From Saprospiraceae bacterium (lineage in GTDB: Bacteria; Bacteroidota; Bacteroidia; Chitinophagales; Saprospiraceae), in the NCBI GenBank assembly GCA_016714445.1, contig JADJNF010000001.1, positions 310,001-374,000 on the forward strand: DNA of 64,000 nt, written 5' to 3'. Positions 17,281-25,799 of the stretch are shown in pieces. The position numbers and the translations under genes are program-made. The notes beneath the pieces were generated by a model. The model was given only the letters and a program-made list of their open reading frames with translations. It was not told the DNA's origin and did not search any database. Position 1 is the stretch's first letter. Every line of letters begins with the position of its first letter.

Positions 17281-17951
17281 ATATAGACGGTCAGCAAATC
17301 GCCACAAATCAGAATCTGCCGTTTACTACTTCCATCACTTCCGGCAATCATACCCTATTTATTTCAACGCCTGCAGGTTGTGAAGAAAGTATTTTGGTCA
17401 GCGTGGAAGATACCAAAGGTCCCGATGTAATGCTTACACAAAGTCCAAATCCAGATGGAACAATCAGAATTAACGTGATTGCACCGCAAAATGTAATATA
17501 TGATTTAAGATGGAGTCCGGCATCTTCACTCAGTTGTAACAATTGTTTTGATCCGATCGCAAATCCGGCTGAAAAAACCACGTATACCCTGGATTACAAG
17601 TACAGTTCTGATTGTGAAGGTCAACGAATGATCTCTGTACAAAGGATAAACACGGACATTACTTTACCCAATATATTTAGCCCGGATGGGGATGGATCAA
17701 ATGATATATTTTTTGTAGTCTTACCCGAAAATATTAATGGTACTGTAAAAAACATGGCCATTTATGATCGTTGGGGCAACCAGCTGTTTTCGGCTAAAGA
17801 CGTACCCGCAAATCAAACTTCTGCAGGTTGGTCGGGTATGTTTAAAGGTGATCCGGTGCAACCAGGCGTTTATGTGTATCTTATTGTATTACAAATTGAT
17901 GGCAAAGCAGGAACAGATAAGTATGCGGGAAGTATTACCGTGATCAGGTAG
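13129..17951 (+). repeat. Long direct duplication, copy 2
   Basis: This is the partner of 6552-11023 and contains the extra 351-base in-frame segment at 13519-13869. The junction on both sides of that segment is gt(a/t)cca, so a short microhomology flanks the length difference. Confidence 0.9.
17268..17951 (+). CDS. Giant adhesin B, C-terminal fragment with T9SS type B sorting domain
   Basis: After the one-base loss near 17266 the adhesin B frame continues here, reading PYTINIDGQQIATNQNL and on to the stop at 17949-17951. It covers the last spacer domain (SSLSCNNCFDPIANP) and a complete gliding-motility-associated C-terminal domain (PNIFSPDGDGSNDIFF, IYDRWGNQLF, GWSGMFKG, PGVYVYLIVLQ, ending SITVIR). 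Such domains direct type IX secretion and surface attachment. This copy keeps gtacccgc at 17804-17811, which is damaged in copy A, so each duplicate is intact where the other is broken. There is no independent start codon; it is not a separate gene. Confidence 0.8.
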   Translation, partial: PYTINIDGQQIATNQNLPFTTSITSGNHTLFISTPAGCEESILVSVEDTKGPDVMLTQSPNPDGTIRINVIAPQNVIYDLRWSPASSLSCNNCFDPIANPAEKTTYTLDYKYSSDCEGQRMISVQRINTDITLPNIFSPDGDGSNDIFFVVLPENINGTVKNMAIYDRWGNQLFSAKDVPANQTSAGWSGMFKGDPVQPGVYVYLIVLQIDGKAGTDKYAGSITVIR

Positions 17952-17958
17952 GATTATT

Positions 17959-18861
17959 ATGCTTAAAATAGCTTTTTCACCTATTTATAAATACGAATTA
18001 CCTGTAAACCACAGGTTTCCCATGATTAAATATGAGCTCTTGCCGGAGCAGTTGCTTTATGAAGGGACAGTTACAGATCAGAATTTTTTTTTCCCGAATG
18101 CTTTAGAAGATCATCTTATTCAACTGACCCACAGCAAGGATTATATCGGAAAATTAAATCACCAATGTTTGTCATCAAAAGAAATCAGAGATATAGGTTT
18201 TCCCATGTCAGATGTTCTTGTACAGCGCGGAAAACACATTGCAAATGGTACTTACCTTGCTGCAATTCATGCTATGCAGTCGGGAATAGGGATGAATATT
18301 GCAGGAGGAACACATCATTCCTTTTCAGATCATGGAGAGGGGTTTTGTCTTTTTAATGACATAGCAATTGCAGCTAATATATTGTTGAGTAAAAATAAGG
18401 TTAAAAAAATATTAATAGTAGATCTGGATGTTCATCAAGGCAACGGAACTGCAAATATATTTTCGAATATTTCGGATGTGTTTACTTTTTCTATGCATGG
18501 TGAAAATAATTATCCAACCCGAAAAGAATCTTCAGATTTTGATATTGGCATGCCGGATAAATGTGAAGATTTGTATTACCTGAGTTGTCTTAAAGAGGTA
18601 TTACCAAAATTACTTGATAATGTACAACCTGATTTCATTTTTTATCTCGCAGGGGTTGATATACTGGAGTCAGATAAACTGGGACGATTGAGTATCAGTA
18701 AGCAAGGTTGTAAAGAAAGAGACCGATATGTACTTCAGTTAGCCAAAGACAATAAAATCCCTATTGCAGTAACCATGGGCGGTGGATATTCACCCAAAAT
18801 TGCGGATATTATTGATGCGCATGCAAATACATTCAGATTAGCACAGGAAATTTATTTCTGA
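17959..18861 (+). CDS. Histone-deacetylase-like (acetoin utilisation type) hydrolase
   Basis: The 300-residue product belongs to the arginase/deacetylase fold family of class II HDAC-like and AcuC-like enzymes. Key residues are visible: the His pair 119-120 in GGTHHSF, the Zn ligands Asp157 and His159 in DLDVHQGNGT, the third Zn ligand Asp234 in LAGVDILE, and the glycine-rich GGGYSP near the C-terminus. It would remove acyl groups from amines or proteins in the cytoplasm; the substrate is unknown. It starts 7 bases after the adhesin B stop, yet its content suggests housekeeping, so cotranscription may be incidental. It ends 2 bases before the end of the oppositely oriented DUF3857 gene. Confidence 0.9.
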   Translation: MLKIAFSPIYKYELPVNHRFPMIKYELLPEQLLYEGTVTDQNFFFPNALEDHLIQLTHSKDYIGKLNHQCLSSKEIRDIGFPMSDVLVQRGKHIANGTYLAAIHAMQSGIGMNIAGGTHHSFSDHGEGFCLFNDIAIAANILLSKNKVKKILIVDLDVHQGNGTANIFSNISDVFTFSMHGENNYPTRKESSDFDIGMPDKCEDLYYLSCLKEVLPKLLDNVQPDFIFYLAGVDILESDKLGRLSISKQGCKERDRYVLQLAKDNKIPIAVTMGGGYSPKIADIIDAHANTFRLAQEIYF

Positions 18862-18863
18862 AA

Positions 18864-20765
18864 CTACGATTTACAATTGATCACTACTTTTTCTGCCAAT
18901 ATTTTTTTTATGGAAGCAAGTAGATCAGTAACAGATCCTTTATCGGGCATAAAATATTCTCCTTTATAATAGGTAATTTTCCTATAGATACGTAGCATAG
19001 CGCCATCACTATTATTTGTACTAACGTCTATCTCACCGGCATCAAATTTTAATAGCTGTACTTTAGGCATTTTTTCAATATAACAACCCACAGGAATTTG
19101 AATATTTATGGTATCTGTAATCGTCAAACCATACATTATGCGACATTTTTCTCTTATCTTATCAAGATCATATGCCAGCTCATTATTGCCATTCACAAGA
19201 TCAGTCTCAACAAAATATCTTTCTCCTGACTTAAGAATTTTCCTCTCTGTAGAAAATGTAGCAGACATATTAAAAACAGGTAATCCATCCGATAAAGTAT
19301 CCTTTCTGGTATTCACCACCAGATCACTGATGTCTTTATAAATGTTATCCAACAGGTATATTTTGAACTTTTCATCCGACATGTTCTTTGTAAGATGAAA
19401 GGATTGAAATTCTGTACCTATACCTTTAAGTTTTTGTTGATGATTTATTTGAGCGGGTAGATCTTTTTTTATCTGAATATCAAATCTATTAAATATTTCA
19501 TTGTCGGTATGATTATAATGTGTGGTCTTAACTAAGCCTGATTCTTCACCATTTACCAATAAAGCAAGTCTGTTACCGGTGAATGAACCTTGATAACCTG
19601 CTGAAACATCTTTTGATGTGCACTCAAGGAATAAGGTGTCTTTTTCAAATGGAACAGCAAGTATGGCATGATTAAAAACATTTCTGGCGTCTGAAGGATC
19701 CGGACTTAGTGCATTTTTTCCTGCATTTATGATTATATATCGGGATGAAATTCCTGCTACATTAAGTATTGCTTTCATATAATTACTTAGAGCTTTACAA
19801 TCTCCATACTTAAATTCATGTACTGACTGAGCAGGCATCGGTCTGTACCCTCCTATACCTAATTGAATGCTAACATATCTCATGTTTTCCTGCAAATATC
19901 TATATAGTTTTTTAGTGATCTCCTTCTCATTTTTCTCAAATCCTATCACAGTTTTGATTTCATCTTTGGCTTTTTCTGATAATACATCCAAACCCTCATT
20001 AAGTTTACTAAGCCAAACTCCGAATGTCTGCCAATTTTTCAAACTTCCTTCGACACCATCCATTTGAAAATTTTCTAATATCGGCAAGATGGAATATATC
20101 TTATTCAATTCCCGTTCTGATTTTAAACGGGAGGCTGTCTTATTATAAAATGTCCAATTATATTCGTGCTTCATTGATGTGGAATCTACAGTTGGTTTGC
20201 CCAAAATAGTTTCCTTGAGTCTTAATCTGTTATTAATATCAAAATTTGTAATAGTAAATGTTGATTTCAAAACAGATACTTTATTTCCTTCATAGAGAGA
20301 ATAACCAGGAATATTTAAACTTTGCGAACTAGAAGTTTTTATCTCCTTTATAATGATATAAGGGCTCTTATTTTCTACAACTTTATAATATAAAAACCTA
20401 TCATCTGTTGCCACTGAAATACCATCTTCTGCAACCTGATCCAGAAAATCTTTTTTCTTGATAGTCTTAATTTTTTTACCATCAACTGCAAGTATGGTAA
20501 TATTCAATTCTTCTACTTTTGTAAATTGGTCATATCCAATGATGATTTCATTTATTTGATTCTTATTATTATTAAGGACTAGAATTTCTGATGATGTTGT
20601 TCTGATTAATTTACTTTTGCTAAATATTTCCAGCCTCTCATCATTTTTTAGCACCACTGCATCTGCATTCAGTTTAAGAGAGTCAGGTATTAAAGCCAAA
20701 TCAAATTGGCCTGAAATATTAATTGCCTGCAATGCAAAAAGAATAGAAAGTATGATGGATTTCAT
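18864..20765 (-). CDS. DUF3857/transglutaminase-like exported protein with intact catalytic Cys
   Basis: The 633-residue product has a signal peptide (about 1-19, ending ISGQ), a DUF3857 beta domain (about 45-220), a transglutaminase-like core (about 280-400) and a C-terminal beta domain. The core keeps the catalytic cysteine, Cys323 in YGDCKALSNYM, and a downstream His in NHAIL. Family members are periplasmic proteins of Bacteroidota with no firmly known substrate; the fold suggests cysteine-protease or transglutaminase chemistry. It follows the second DUF3857 gene by 102 bases on the same strand, so the pair probably forms an operon. No terminator was seen at its 3' end, which abuts the HDAC-like gene tail-to-tail. 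Confidence 0.85.
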   Translation of the reverse strand: MKSIILSILFALQAINISGQFDLALIPDSLKLNADAVVLKNDERLEIFSKSKLIRTTSSEILVLNNNKNQINEIIIGYDQFTKVEELNITILAVDGKKIKTIKKKDFLDQVAEDGISVATDDRFLYYKVVENKSPYIIIKEIKTSSSQSLNIPGYSLYEGNKVSVLKSTFTITNFDINNRLRLKETILGKPTVDSTSMKHEYNWTFYNKTASRLKSERELNKIYSILPILENFQMDGVEGSLKNWQTFGVWLSKLNEGLDVLSEKAKDEIKTVIGFEKNEKEITKKLYRYLQENMRYVSIQLGIGGYRPMPAQSVHEFKYGDCKALSNYMKAILNVAGISSRYIIINAGKNALSPDPSDARNVFNHAILAVPFEKDTLFLECTSKDVSAGYQGSFTGNRLALLVNGEESGLVKTTHYNHTDNEIFNRFDIQIKKDLPAQINHQQKLKGIGTEFQSFHLTKNMSDEKFKIYLLDNIYKDISDLVVNTRKDTLSDGLPVFNMSATFSTERKILKSGERYFVETDLVNGNNELAYDLDKIREKCRIMYGLTITDTINIQIPVGCYIEKMPKVQLLKFDAGEIDVSTNNSDGAMLRIYRKITYYKGEYFMPDKGSVTDLLASIKKILAEKVVINCKS

Positions 20766-20867
20766 CCGTATATATTTAGTTTACCCATCTCTGGTGGGAA
20801 TTTTTTTTGGTCAAATGGGCCGCTTAATAATCATTCTATTTTATTTCCGACGTTGGTCAAGGGCTTT

Positions 20868-22865
20868 TCATAAGATTTTTTTCAAAACTACCGGTTCATT
20901 TAGTTTATTGACCATAACATCAAAAGCAGATTTAAGATCAGGATATTCTTCCGGAGTATAGAACGTTTTACTAATTTTCAAATCTGCGATAATGGTTAAT
21001 TTTTTTAAACTTGCAGTATAAGATGAAGTGTATTTCAAAGACATTGAGTTTTCATTTAGCATTGTATTCAAATTAACTGGTGTTTCATAAGTATAATTAT
21101 CATTTAGGGTAATAATAGTTACAAATTTATATTCCTCCATAAATGGAAAATCAATAATAGATTTTCTGATTTCCCTTTTAAATGGGTTTGATGGATAAGG
21201 AAGATGGACAAAAGGTTTTATATAAATTAAATTTTCATCATTTATTTCTGTAGAAAATAACTCGCGGATTTTAATTAAATTTGGTTTTTTTTCTAAAATA
21301 CTTATTGAATCCAACTTAAATTCGGATTCAGGATTTAATTGTTTCAAAAATTCATCTTCATTGCTTTTTTTAATTTTTTCCAGGTCAGCAAAAGCAAAAT
21401 AGTTGTTATGCTGTATTTTAGTTGAATAATTTAATACATTTTCATCTATTGTAATTTCAGTTTGTACAATTCGTTTCCCACTAAAATCGTTTTTCATATT
21501 TATCCAATCTGCACCGTTTTCTGACACAATCCAACCATTTCCATTCAAACAACGTAATGGAAGATATCCAAAAGGCAGATCTGAAGTGGCGTCTGAAAAT
21601 ACAAGTTTTTCATTTATAACTGAAACACCAACAACATAGTTAAAATCTGAATAATCCGGATAAATAGGATGAAGAGTGCCATTACCCCTGGTACTTAATA
21701 ATACCGGAAATGTGGGTATACCCAGATAATTTAGGGCAGCTATATAATTCAGATTAATATCACCTGCATCACCTTTACCTTCTTTGAGCAAGGTCTTTCC
21801 GGACTTATCTGTTCTATAATGATTATATCCATCCCAGGCAGTTTTATTCGTAAAAAAATCATACACTTTTTCAGCACGCACTAGACCAGATGTATCATCT
21901 GTAATATCAATGTAGTTTTTAATAAAATCTCCATCCTTTATTTTTTTACCAAATGTTTCAGATACCAACAATTCGTTATTGAGGGCTTGATAATTTGTGG
22001 CAAAGGTTCTTACTGGTTCATTTGGCCATTGGATCATGATCAATTGATGGGTTATTTTAGCACCAATGTCCGCCTTATTTGCCGTGAATGGTTCATCTTC
22101 TACGGGCAAGACATTTTCAAACACAATTGCTCTGGAATTGTAGACAATATTTACCTGTTCATTTCTATATTTTGCACCAATTTCATTATAGGTTTCTACT
22201 CTATAATTAATTACCTGACTTTTAGTTGACTTTTCATCTTTGACAGGAATTGCTCCTCCCACAATATTAATTTGATATTTATAATATTCAGGAACTGATG
22301 TGTAAAACTCATTAAACAGCACAGGGTAATTTTCCTGTACGTTCCAGTCATTAATATTCGTATAGTAATCTGAAACTAATTTATATTCAAATTCAAAAAC
22401 ACAATTCTTTTGCATATTGGGCATGGCGATAGTTACTTTTTTATAGTAATTATTGAATTGTGTCTCAAAGATATTTTCATCCAGAAGTTTTGTTTCTTCT
22501 ATTTTATTATTGATGAGATTATATGTTTTGCCTTTAAGAGATCGCAACTTAACTTTAGCTGAACCTGCTTTGGGACTATAAAAATAAAATTCTATGTTAC
22601 CAATATCATTGCTTTCAGAGTTGAAAATTTTAATCTGCTTTTTGACTTCCTCATCTACTTTAAATCCTTCATTATCATAATAACGGACTTCACTCTTTCC
22701 ACCTATATAAGTGACCATCGCATCAGCGTTTTTAAAAAAATCACATTCATTCAACATAAGAAGTTCATTTGTTACTTTCCCATACTTATATTTTTGAGCA
22801 TTTACTAAAGAAACAGACAAAGAAGATATAGATATTATGTAAAACACTTTTAAAATAGTTTTCAT
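20868..22865 (-). CDS. DUF3857/transglutaminase-like exported protein lacking the catalytic Cys
   Basis: The 665-residue product starts at the ATG at 22863-22865, which gives a clean signal peptide (MKTILKVFYIISISSL...NAQ). The longer upstream open frame would add 29 residues that would overlap the promoter. It has DUF3857 followed by a transglutaminase-like core, but where the sister gene has GDCK this one has GKGDAGDINL with Ala367 at the cysteine position. The flanking LGIPTFPVLLSTRGNG and HPIYPDYSDFNYVV segments are typical of a Cys-less subfamily common in Bacteroidota. It may act as a binding or scaffold protein beside the active paralogue. A -7/-33 pair sits 45-71 bases upstream. Confidence 0.85.
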   Translation of the reverse strand: MKTILKVFYIISISSLSVSLVNAQKYKYGKVTNELLMLNECDFFKNADAMVTYIGGKSEVRYYDNEGFKVDEEVKKQIKIFNSESNDIGNIEFYFYSPKAGSAKVKLRSLKGKTYNLINNKIEETKLLDENIFETQFNNYYKKVTIAMPNMQKNCVFEFEYKLVSDYYTNINDWNVQENYPVLFNEFYTSVPEYYKYQINIVGGAIPVKDEKSTKSQVINYRVETYNEIGAKYRNEQVNIVYNSRAIVFENVLPVEDEPFTANKADIGAKITHQLIMIQWPNEPVRTFATNYQALNNELLVSETFGKKIKDGDFIKNYIDITDDTSGLVRAEKVYDFFTNKTAWDGYNHYRTDKSGKTLLKEGKGDAGDINLNYIAALNYLGIPTFPVLLSTRGNGTLHPIYPDYSDFNYVVGVSVINEKLVFSDATSDLPFGYLPLRCLNGNGWIVSENGADWINMKNDFSGKRIVQTEITIDENVLNYSTKIQHNNYFAFADLEKIKKSNEDEFLKQLNPESEFKLDSISILEKKPNLIKIRELFSTEINDENLIYIKPFVHLPYPSNPFKREIRKSIIDFPFMEEYKFVTIITLNDNYTYETPVNLNTMLNENSMSLKYTSSYTASLKKLTIIADLKISKTFYTPEEYPDLKSAFDVMVNKLNEPVVLKKIL

Positions 22866-22909
22866 TGGTGTGTTGTTTTTATGAAAAATGTGTATAATAA
22901 ATCTCAATA

Positions 22910-22936
22910 CAAAAATAAATAAAATTTCTTTACAAA
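22910..22936 (-). promoter_or_regulatory. Promoter for the DUF3857 gene pair
   Basis: On the minus strand TTTG (22933-22936), a 15-base spacer and TATTTTTG (22910-22917) resemble TTTG-N-TAnnTTTG. The spacer is a little short. This position argues for the ATG at 22865 rather than any upstream start. Confidence 0.45.
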
Positions 22937-23195
22937 AGCTATTTTTATACATTAATTATTAAACCCTGCATTTAGATTTTCAATTGCTGATACCATTCAT
23001 CTAAATCAAGAATTTTGAATGAAGAAGAACGAGTTGATCTGATACAGAACCTAACACTCATGAAAATATTCATTCTTTATGATAAGAAAATACCAGCATA
23101 AATACAATCAAAATATGTTCTCCGGGGTTTGATAATATCATGTAGAGATTTGTGTAAAATTGCGGTTTATCATATGCTTATGTAACCTGCGTCAC

Positions 23196-23225
23196 TTTAC
23201 AAAAGATATATAAATCATACTTTTG
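23196..23225 (+). promoter_or_regulatory. Promoter for the MBL-rhodanese/peroxiredoxin operon
   Basis: TTTA (23196-23199), an 18-base spacer and a perfect TACTTTTG box (23218-23225) lie 45 bases upstream of the ATG at 23271. Confidence 0.5.
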
Positions 23226-23270
23226 TATTGTTAATTCATATTTCATCATTATTAAATAAATATTAATCAC

Positions 23271-24695
23271 ATGAAGGTAGAACAAATTTATACAGGATGT
23301 CTGGCGCAGGGAGCTTATTATATCGAAAGTAAAGGTGAAGCGGTGGTCATTGATCCGCTCAGGGAAGTGCAACCATATATAGATAAAGCAGAAAAGGATA
23401 ACGCGAAAATCAAATACGTTTTTGAAACACATTTTCATGCCGATTTTGTCTCCGGACATATTGATTTGGCAAAAAAGACCGGTGCAAAAATTGTTTTTGG
23501 TCCAACGACTGCCAAAACCGGATTTGAAATGTATGTGGCTGAAGACGGAGAGATTTTTTCTGTTGGAGATATAAAAATCAAGGTCATACACACCCCAGGT
23601 CACACGATGGAAAGCAGTTGTTTTCTTCTAATTGACGAAAACGGTAAAGAAACTTCTCTTTTTACAGGAGATACTTTATTTATCGGGGATGTAGGAAGAC
23701 CGGATCTGGCACAGCATGTCATTTCAGAACTGACAGAAGAAAAACTTGCCGGTCATCTGTGTGACTCATTGCAAAATAAAATATTACCATTAGATGATGA
23801 GCTCATCGTATATCCTGCTCATGGTGCTGGAAGTGCATGTGGAAAAAATATGTCAAAAGAGACTTCGGATACCTTAGGAAATCAAAAGAAAACAAACTAT
23901 GCGCTAAGACCCGGACTAACAAGAGAAGTATTCATAGGCGAGGTCTTACATGGTTTGATGCCTCCTCCGGGTTATTTTCCAAAAAATGTTTTAATGAATA
24001 TTCAAGGATATGAAAGCATTGACACTGTAATGGAAAGGGGGCAGAAAGCACTTAGCCCAAGAGAATTTGAATTAGTGGCTAATGAGACGCACGCACTTGT
24101 AGTAGATACTAGAAGTTCAAAAGATTTTGCAAAAGCATTTATCCCAAATTCTATAAATCTGGGCATAGATGGAAGCTTTGCAGTATGGGTAGGTACTTTG
24201 ATTCCTGATATCAAACAAGAAATTCTTGTGGTTGCCGATAAAGGTCGTGAAGAAGAGATTATTACCAGATTTGCCCGAGTAGGTTACGACTTTACTATAG
24301 GATATTTGGATGGAGGCATAGAAGCCTGGATAGCTGATGGTAAAGAGACTGATCATATACCTAATATTACAGCGCATGAATTTGCAGAGATTGAAGCAAA
24401 AAATCCAGAAATAAATATCCTGGACGTAAGGAAAAAAAGTGAATTTGATTCAGAACATATCATAGGTGCTGAAAATGCTCCGCTGGATTATGTCAATGAG
24501 AGTATGAAAATGGTTAATCCATCCAAAAAGTACTACGTGCATTGTGCAGGTGGCTACAGGTCTATGAGTTTTGTTTCTATTCTTAAATCAAGAGGATATG
24601 ACAACTTGATCAATGTTGATGGCGGTTTTAAGGAAATTAAAGAAAGTGGCAAATTCAAATTGACGGATTATGTATGTCCGAGTACTATGTTATAA
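23271..24695 (+). CDS. MBL-fold hydrolase with two rhodanese domains (persulfide-dioxygenase-like)
   Basis: The 474-residue protein has an N-terminal metallo-beta-lactamase domain (about 1-230) and two rhodanese domains (about 265-360 and 375-470). The metal motif is HFHADFVSGH at 54-63, with Phe at the last position of HxHxDH, as is usual in this subfamily; GHTMESS and the GDTLFIGDVGRPD loop follow. The first rhodanese reads VADKGREEE at its active loop and lacks the cysteine; the second carries Cys425 in HCAGGYRS and should be active. ETHE1-like relatives oxidise glutathione persulfide to sulfite. The peroxiredoxin gene follows after 15 bases, consistent with a sulfur/oxidant detoxification operon. 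Persulfide is the likely but unproven substrate. Confidence 0.9.
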   Translation: MKVEQIYTGCLAQGAYYIESKGEAVVIDPLREVQPYIDKAEKDNAKIKYVFETHFHADFVSGHIDLAKKTGAKIVFGPTTAKTGFEMYVAEDGEIFSVGDIKIKVIHTPGHTMESSCFLLIDENGKETSLFTGDTLFIGDVGRPDLAQHVISELTEEKLAGHLCDSLQNKILPLDDELIVYPAHGAGSACGKNMSKETSDTLGNQKKTNYALRPGLTREVFIGEVLHGLMPPPGYFPKNVLMNIQGYESIDTVMERGQKALSPREFELVANETHALVVDTRSSKDFAKAFIPNSINLGIDGSFAVWVGTLIPDIKQEILVVADKGREEEIITRFARVGYDFTIGYLDGGIEAWIADGKETDHIPNITAHEFAEIEAKNPEINILDVRKKSEFDSEHIIGAENAPLDYVNESMKMVNPSKKYYVHCAGGYRSMSFVSILKSRGYDNLINVDGGFKEIKESGKFKLTDYVCPSTML

Positions 24696-24710
24696 AATAA
24701 AATAATTTTT

Positions 24711-25397
24711 ATGGAAACTTTAATAGAAAATCAAGTAATTCCGATGCCAAGAATAGGTGATAAAGCACCTGCATTTAAAGCTGTAACCACACAGGGTGAG
24801 ATTAATTTTCCGCAGGATTACAGTGGCAAATGGGTAATATTTTTTAGTCATCCGGCAGATTTCACACCGGTTTGCACATCAGAGTTTATGACCTTTGCCA
24901 AAATGGAAAATGAATTCAGTGAACTTAATTGTAAACTTGTTGGGCTGTCTGTGGATGGTTTGTACAGTCATATAGCATGGCTCAGGACAATAAAAGAAAA
25001 AATCGAATTCAGGGACATGAAGAATATTGAAGTCAAATTCCCTCTGATTGAAGATATTACCATGGAAGTATCAAAAAAATATGGCATGATACAACCTGGA
25101 GAAAGCAGTACAAAAGCTGTAAGGGCTGTGTTTTTTATCGATCCAAAAGGTATCATCCGAGCCATCATATATTATCCTCTATCTCTGGGTAGAAATTTTG
25201 ACGAACTAAAGAGAGCATTGGTTGCTATGCAAACAGCAGACAAATACAGTATTGCAACCCCTGCAGATTGGAGACCAGGAGAAGATGTCATTGTACCTCC
25301 GGCGGGTTCGTGTGGAGTAGCCAAAGAAAGAATGGAATCGGAAGATATCAAATGTGTGGATTGGTTCTTCTGTACGAAGGCTTTGCCTCTAAATTGA
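24711..25397 (+). CDS. 1-Cys/Prx6-type peroxiredoxin
   Basis: The 228-residue product has the thioredoxin-fold AhpC/TSA domain and a C-terminal 1-cysPrx domain. The peroxidatic Cys55 lies in FTPVCTSEF; FFIDPKGIIRAII and the later GRNFDELKRALVAMQ are family segments. Three more cysteines near the C-terminus (GSCGVAKERM, IKCVDWFFC) could act as resolving residues, as in archaeal and bacterial Prx6 forms. It reduces H2O2, alkyl hydroperoxides or peroxynitrite in the cytoplasm. It is 15 bases downstream of the MBL-rhodanese gene and probably shares its promoter. The probable transcript end is the terminator at 25676-25704. Confidence 0.92.
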   Translation: METLIENQVIPMPRIGDKAPAFKAVTTQGEINFPQDYSGKWVIFFSHPADFTPVCTSEFMTFAKMENEFSELNCKLVGLSVDGLYSHIAWLRTIKEKIEFRDMKNIEVKFPLIEDITMEVSKKYGMIQPGESSTKAVRAVFFIDPKGIIRAIIYYPLSLGRNFDELKRALVAMQTADKYSIATPADWRPGEDVIVPPAGSCGVAKERMESEDIKCVDWFFCTKALPLN

Positions 25398-25675
25398 GAT
25401 ATTGGTTATATACTAAATATCTGGAATGAGATTCGTAAGGAGAGCATCAAATACAAGAAAATCAGCACTTTTAGCGACAAATCATAGTCACCGCTATGGT
25501 TCATGACTGAAAGATGCCTTAGCAAAATTGAGTGGCAACTCAATTTAATGAAGGAACCGCCAGCATATCTGGCGGCTACTCTAAAATTATTTTGAAGTAT
25601 TTGAAGGTCGTAATAGATTATCATTTTAGATTTATAGGTATCATTAAAAGGGTTAAGAATTGTTGTTTTGATTTG
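25398..25675 (+). other. Structured intergenic region with nested inverted repeats
   Basis: No convincing gene is present. Several palindromes are clear: CATAG...CTATG at about 25486-25502, nested near an AGTCA...TGACT pair; a perfect 9-bp stem at 25525-25533/25538-25546 with a 4-base loop; and a perfect 7-bp GC-rich stem ccgccag/ctggcgg at 25557-25575. Short open frames on both strands run through these stems and are unlikely to be genes. The arrangement suggests a mobile or REP-like intergenic element or a structured 3' UTR. Confidence 0.5.
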
Positions 25676-25704
25676 CCCGGAGTTGAAAAACTTCGGGTTT
25701 TTTT
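25676..25704 (+). terminator. Rho-independent terminator after the peroxiredoxin operon
   Basis: A 9-bp stem (CCCGGAGTT with AACTTCGGG, one G-U pair) closes a GAAA loop and is followed by seven T residues. It is the first good + strand terminator after the gene ending at 25397. Confidence 0.85.
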
Positions 25705-25766
25705 CTTTAGTAAAATTGTTTTTAGTTAAATTTTTCTTATTTAGAATAAAAATTGAATTTTACTAT

Positions 25767-25774
25767 TATTTTTG
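25767..25774 (+). promoter_or_regulatory. Bacteroidota -7 box for the thioredoxin-like gene
   Basis: TATTTTTG matches TAnnTTTG and ends 25 bases before the ATG at 25800. No clear -33 element was found. Confidence 0.4.
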
Positions 25775-25799
25775 CAGTTAAATATTAAAAAAAAATTAA

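Larger units (their letters stand above)
22866..23270. other. Divergent intergenic region
   Basis: This 405-base AT-rich region lies between the leftward DUF3857 operon and the rightward MBL-rhodanese gene. It contains one promoter for each direction (22910-22936 and 23196-23225). No gene or stable hairpin with a U-run was seen in the middle. Confidence 0.5.

Noticed and set aside
23178..23603. 141-codon minus-strand open frame over the MBL-rhodanese promoter and 5' end
   Set aside because: It overlaps the well-supported MBL domain in the opposite strand and has no family resemblance.
25406..25729. Short open frames on both strands in the region after the peroxiredoxin gene
   Set aside because: They run through perfect hairpins and a rho-independent terminator and have no plausible starts.
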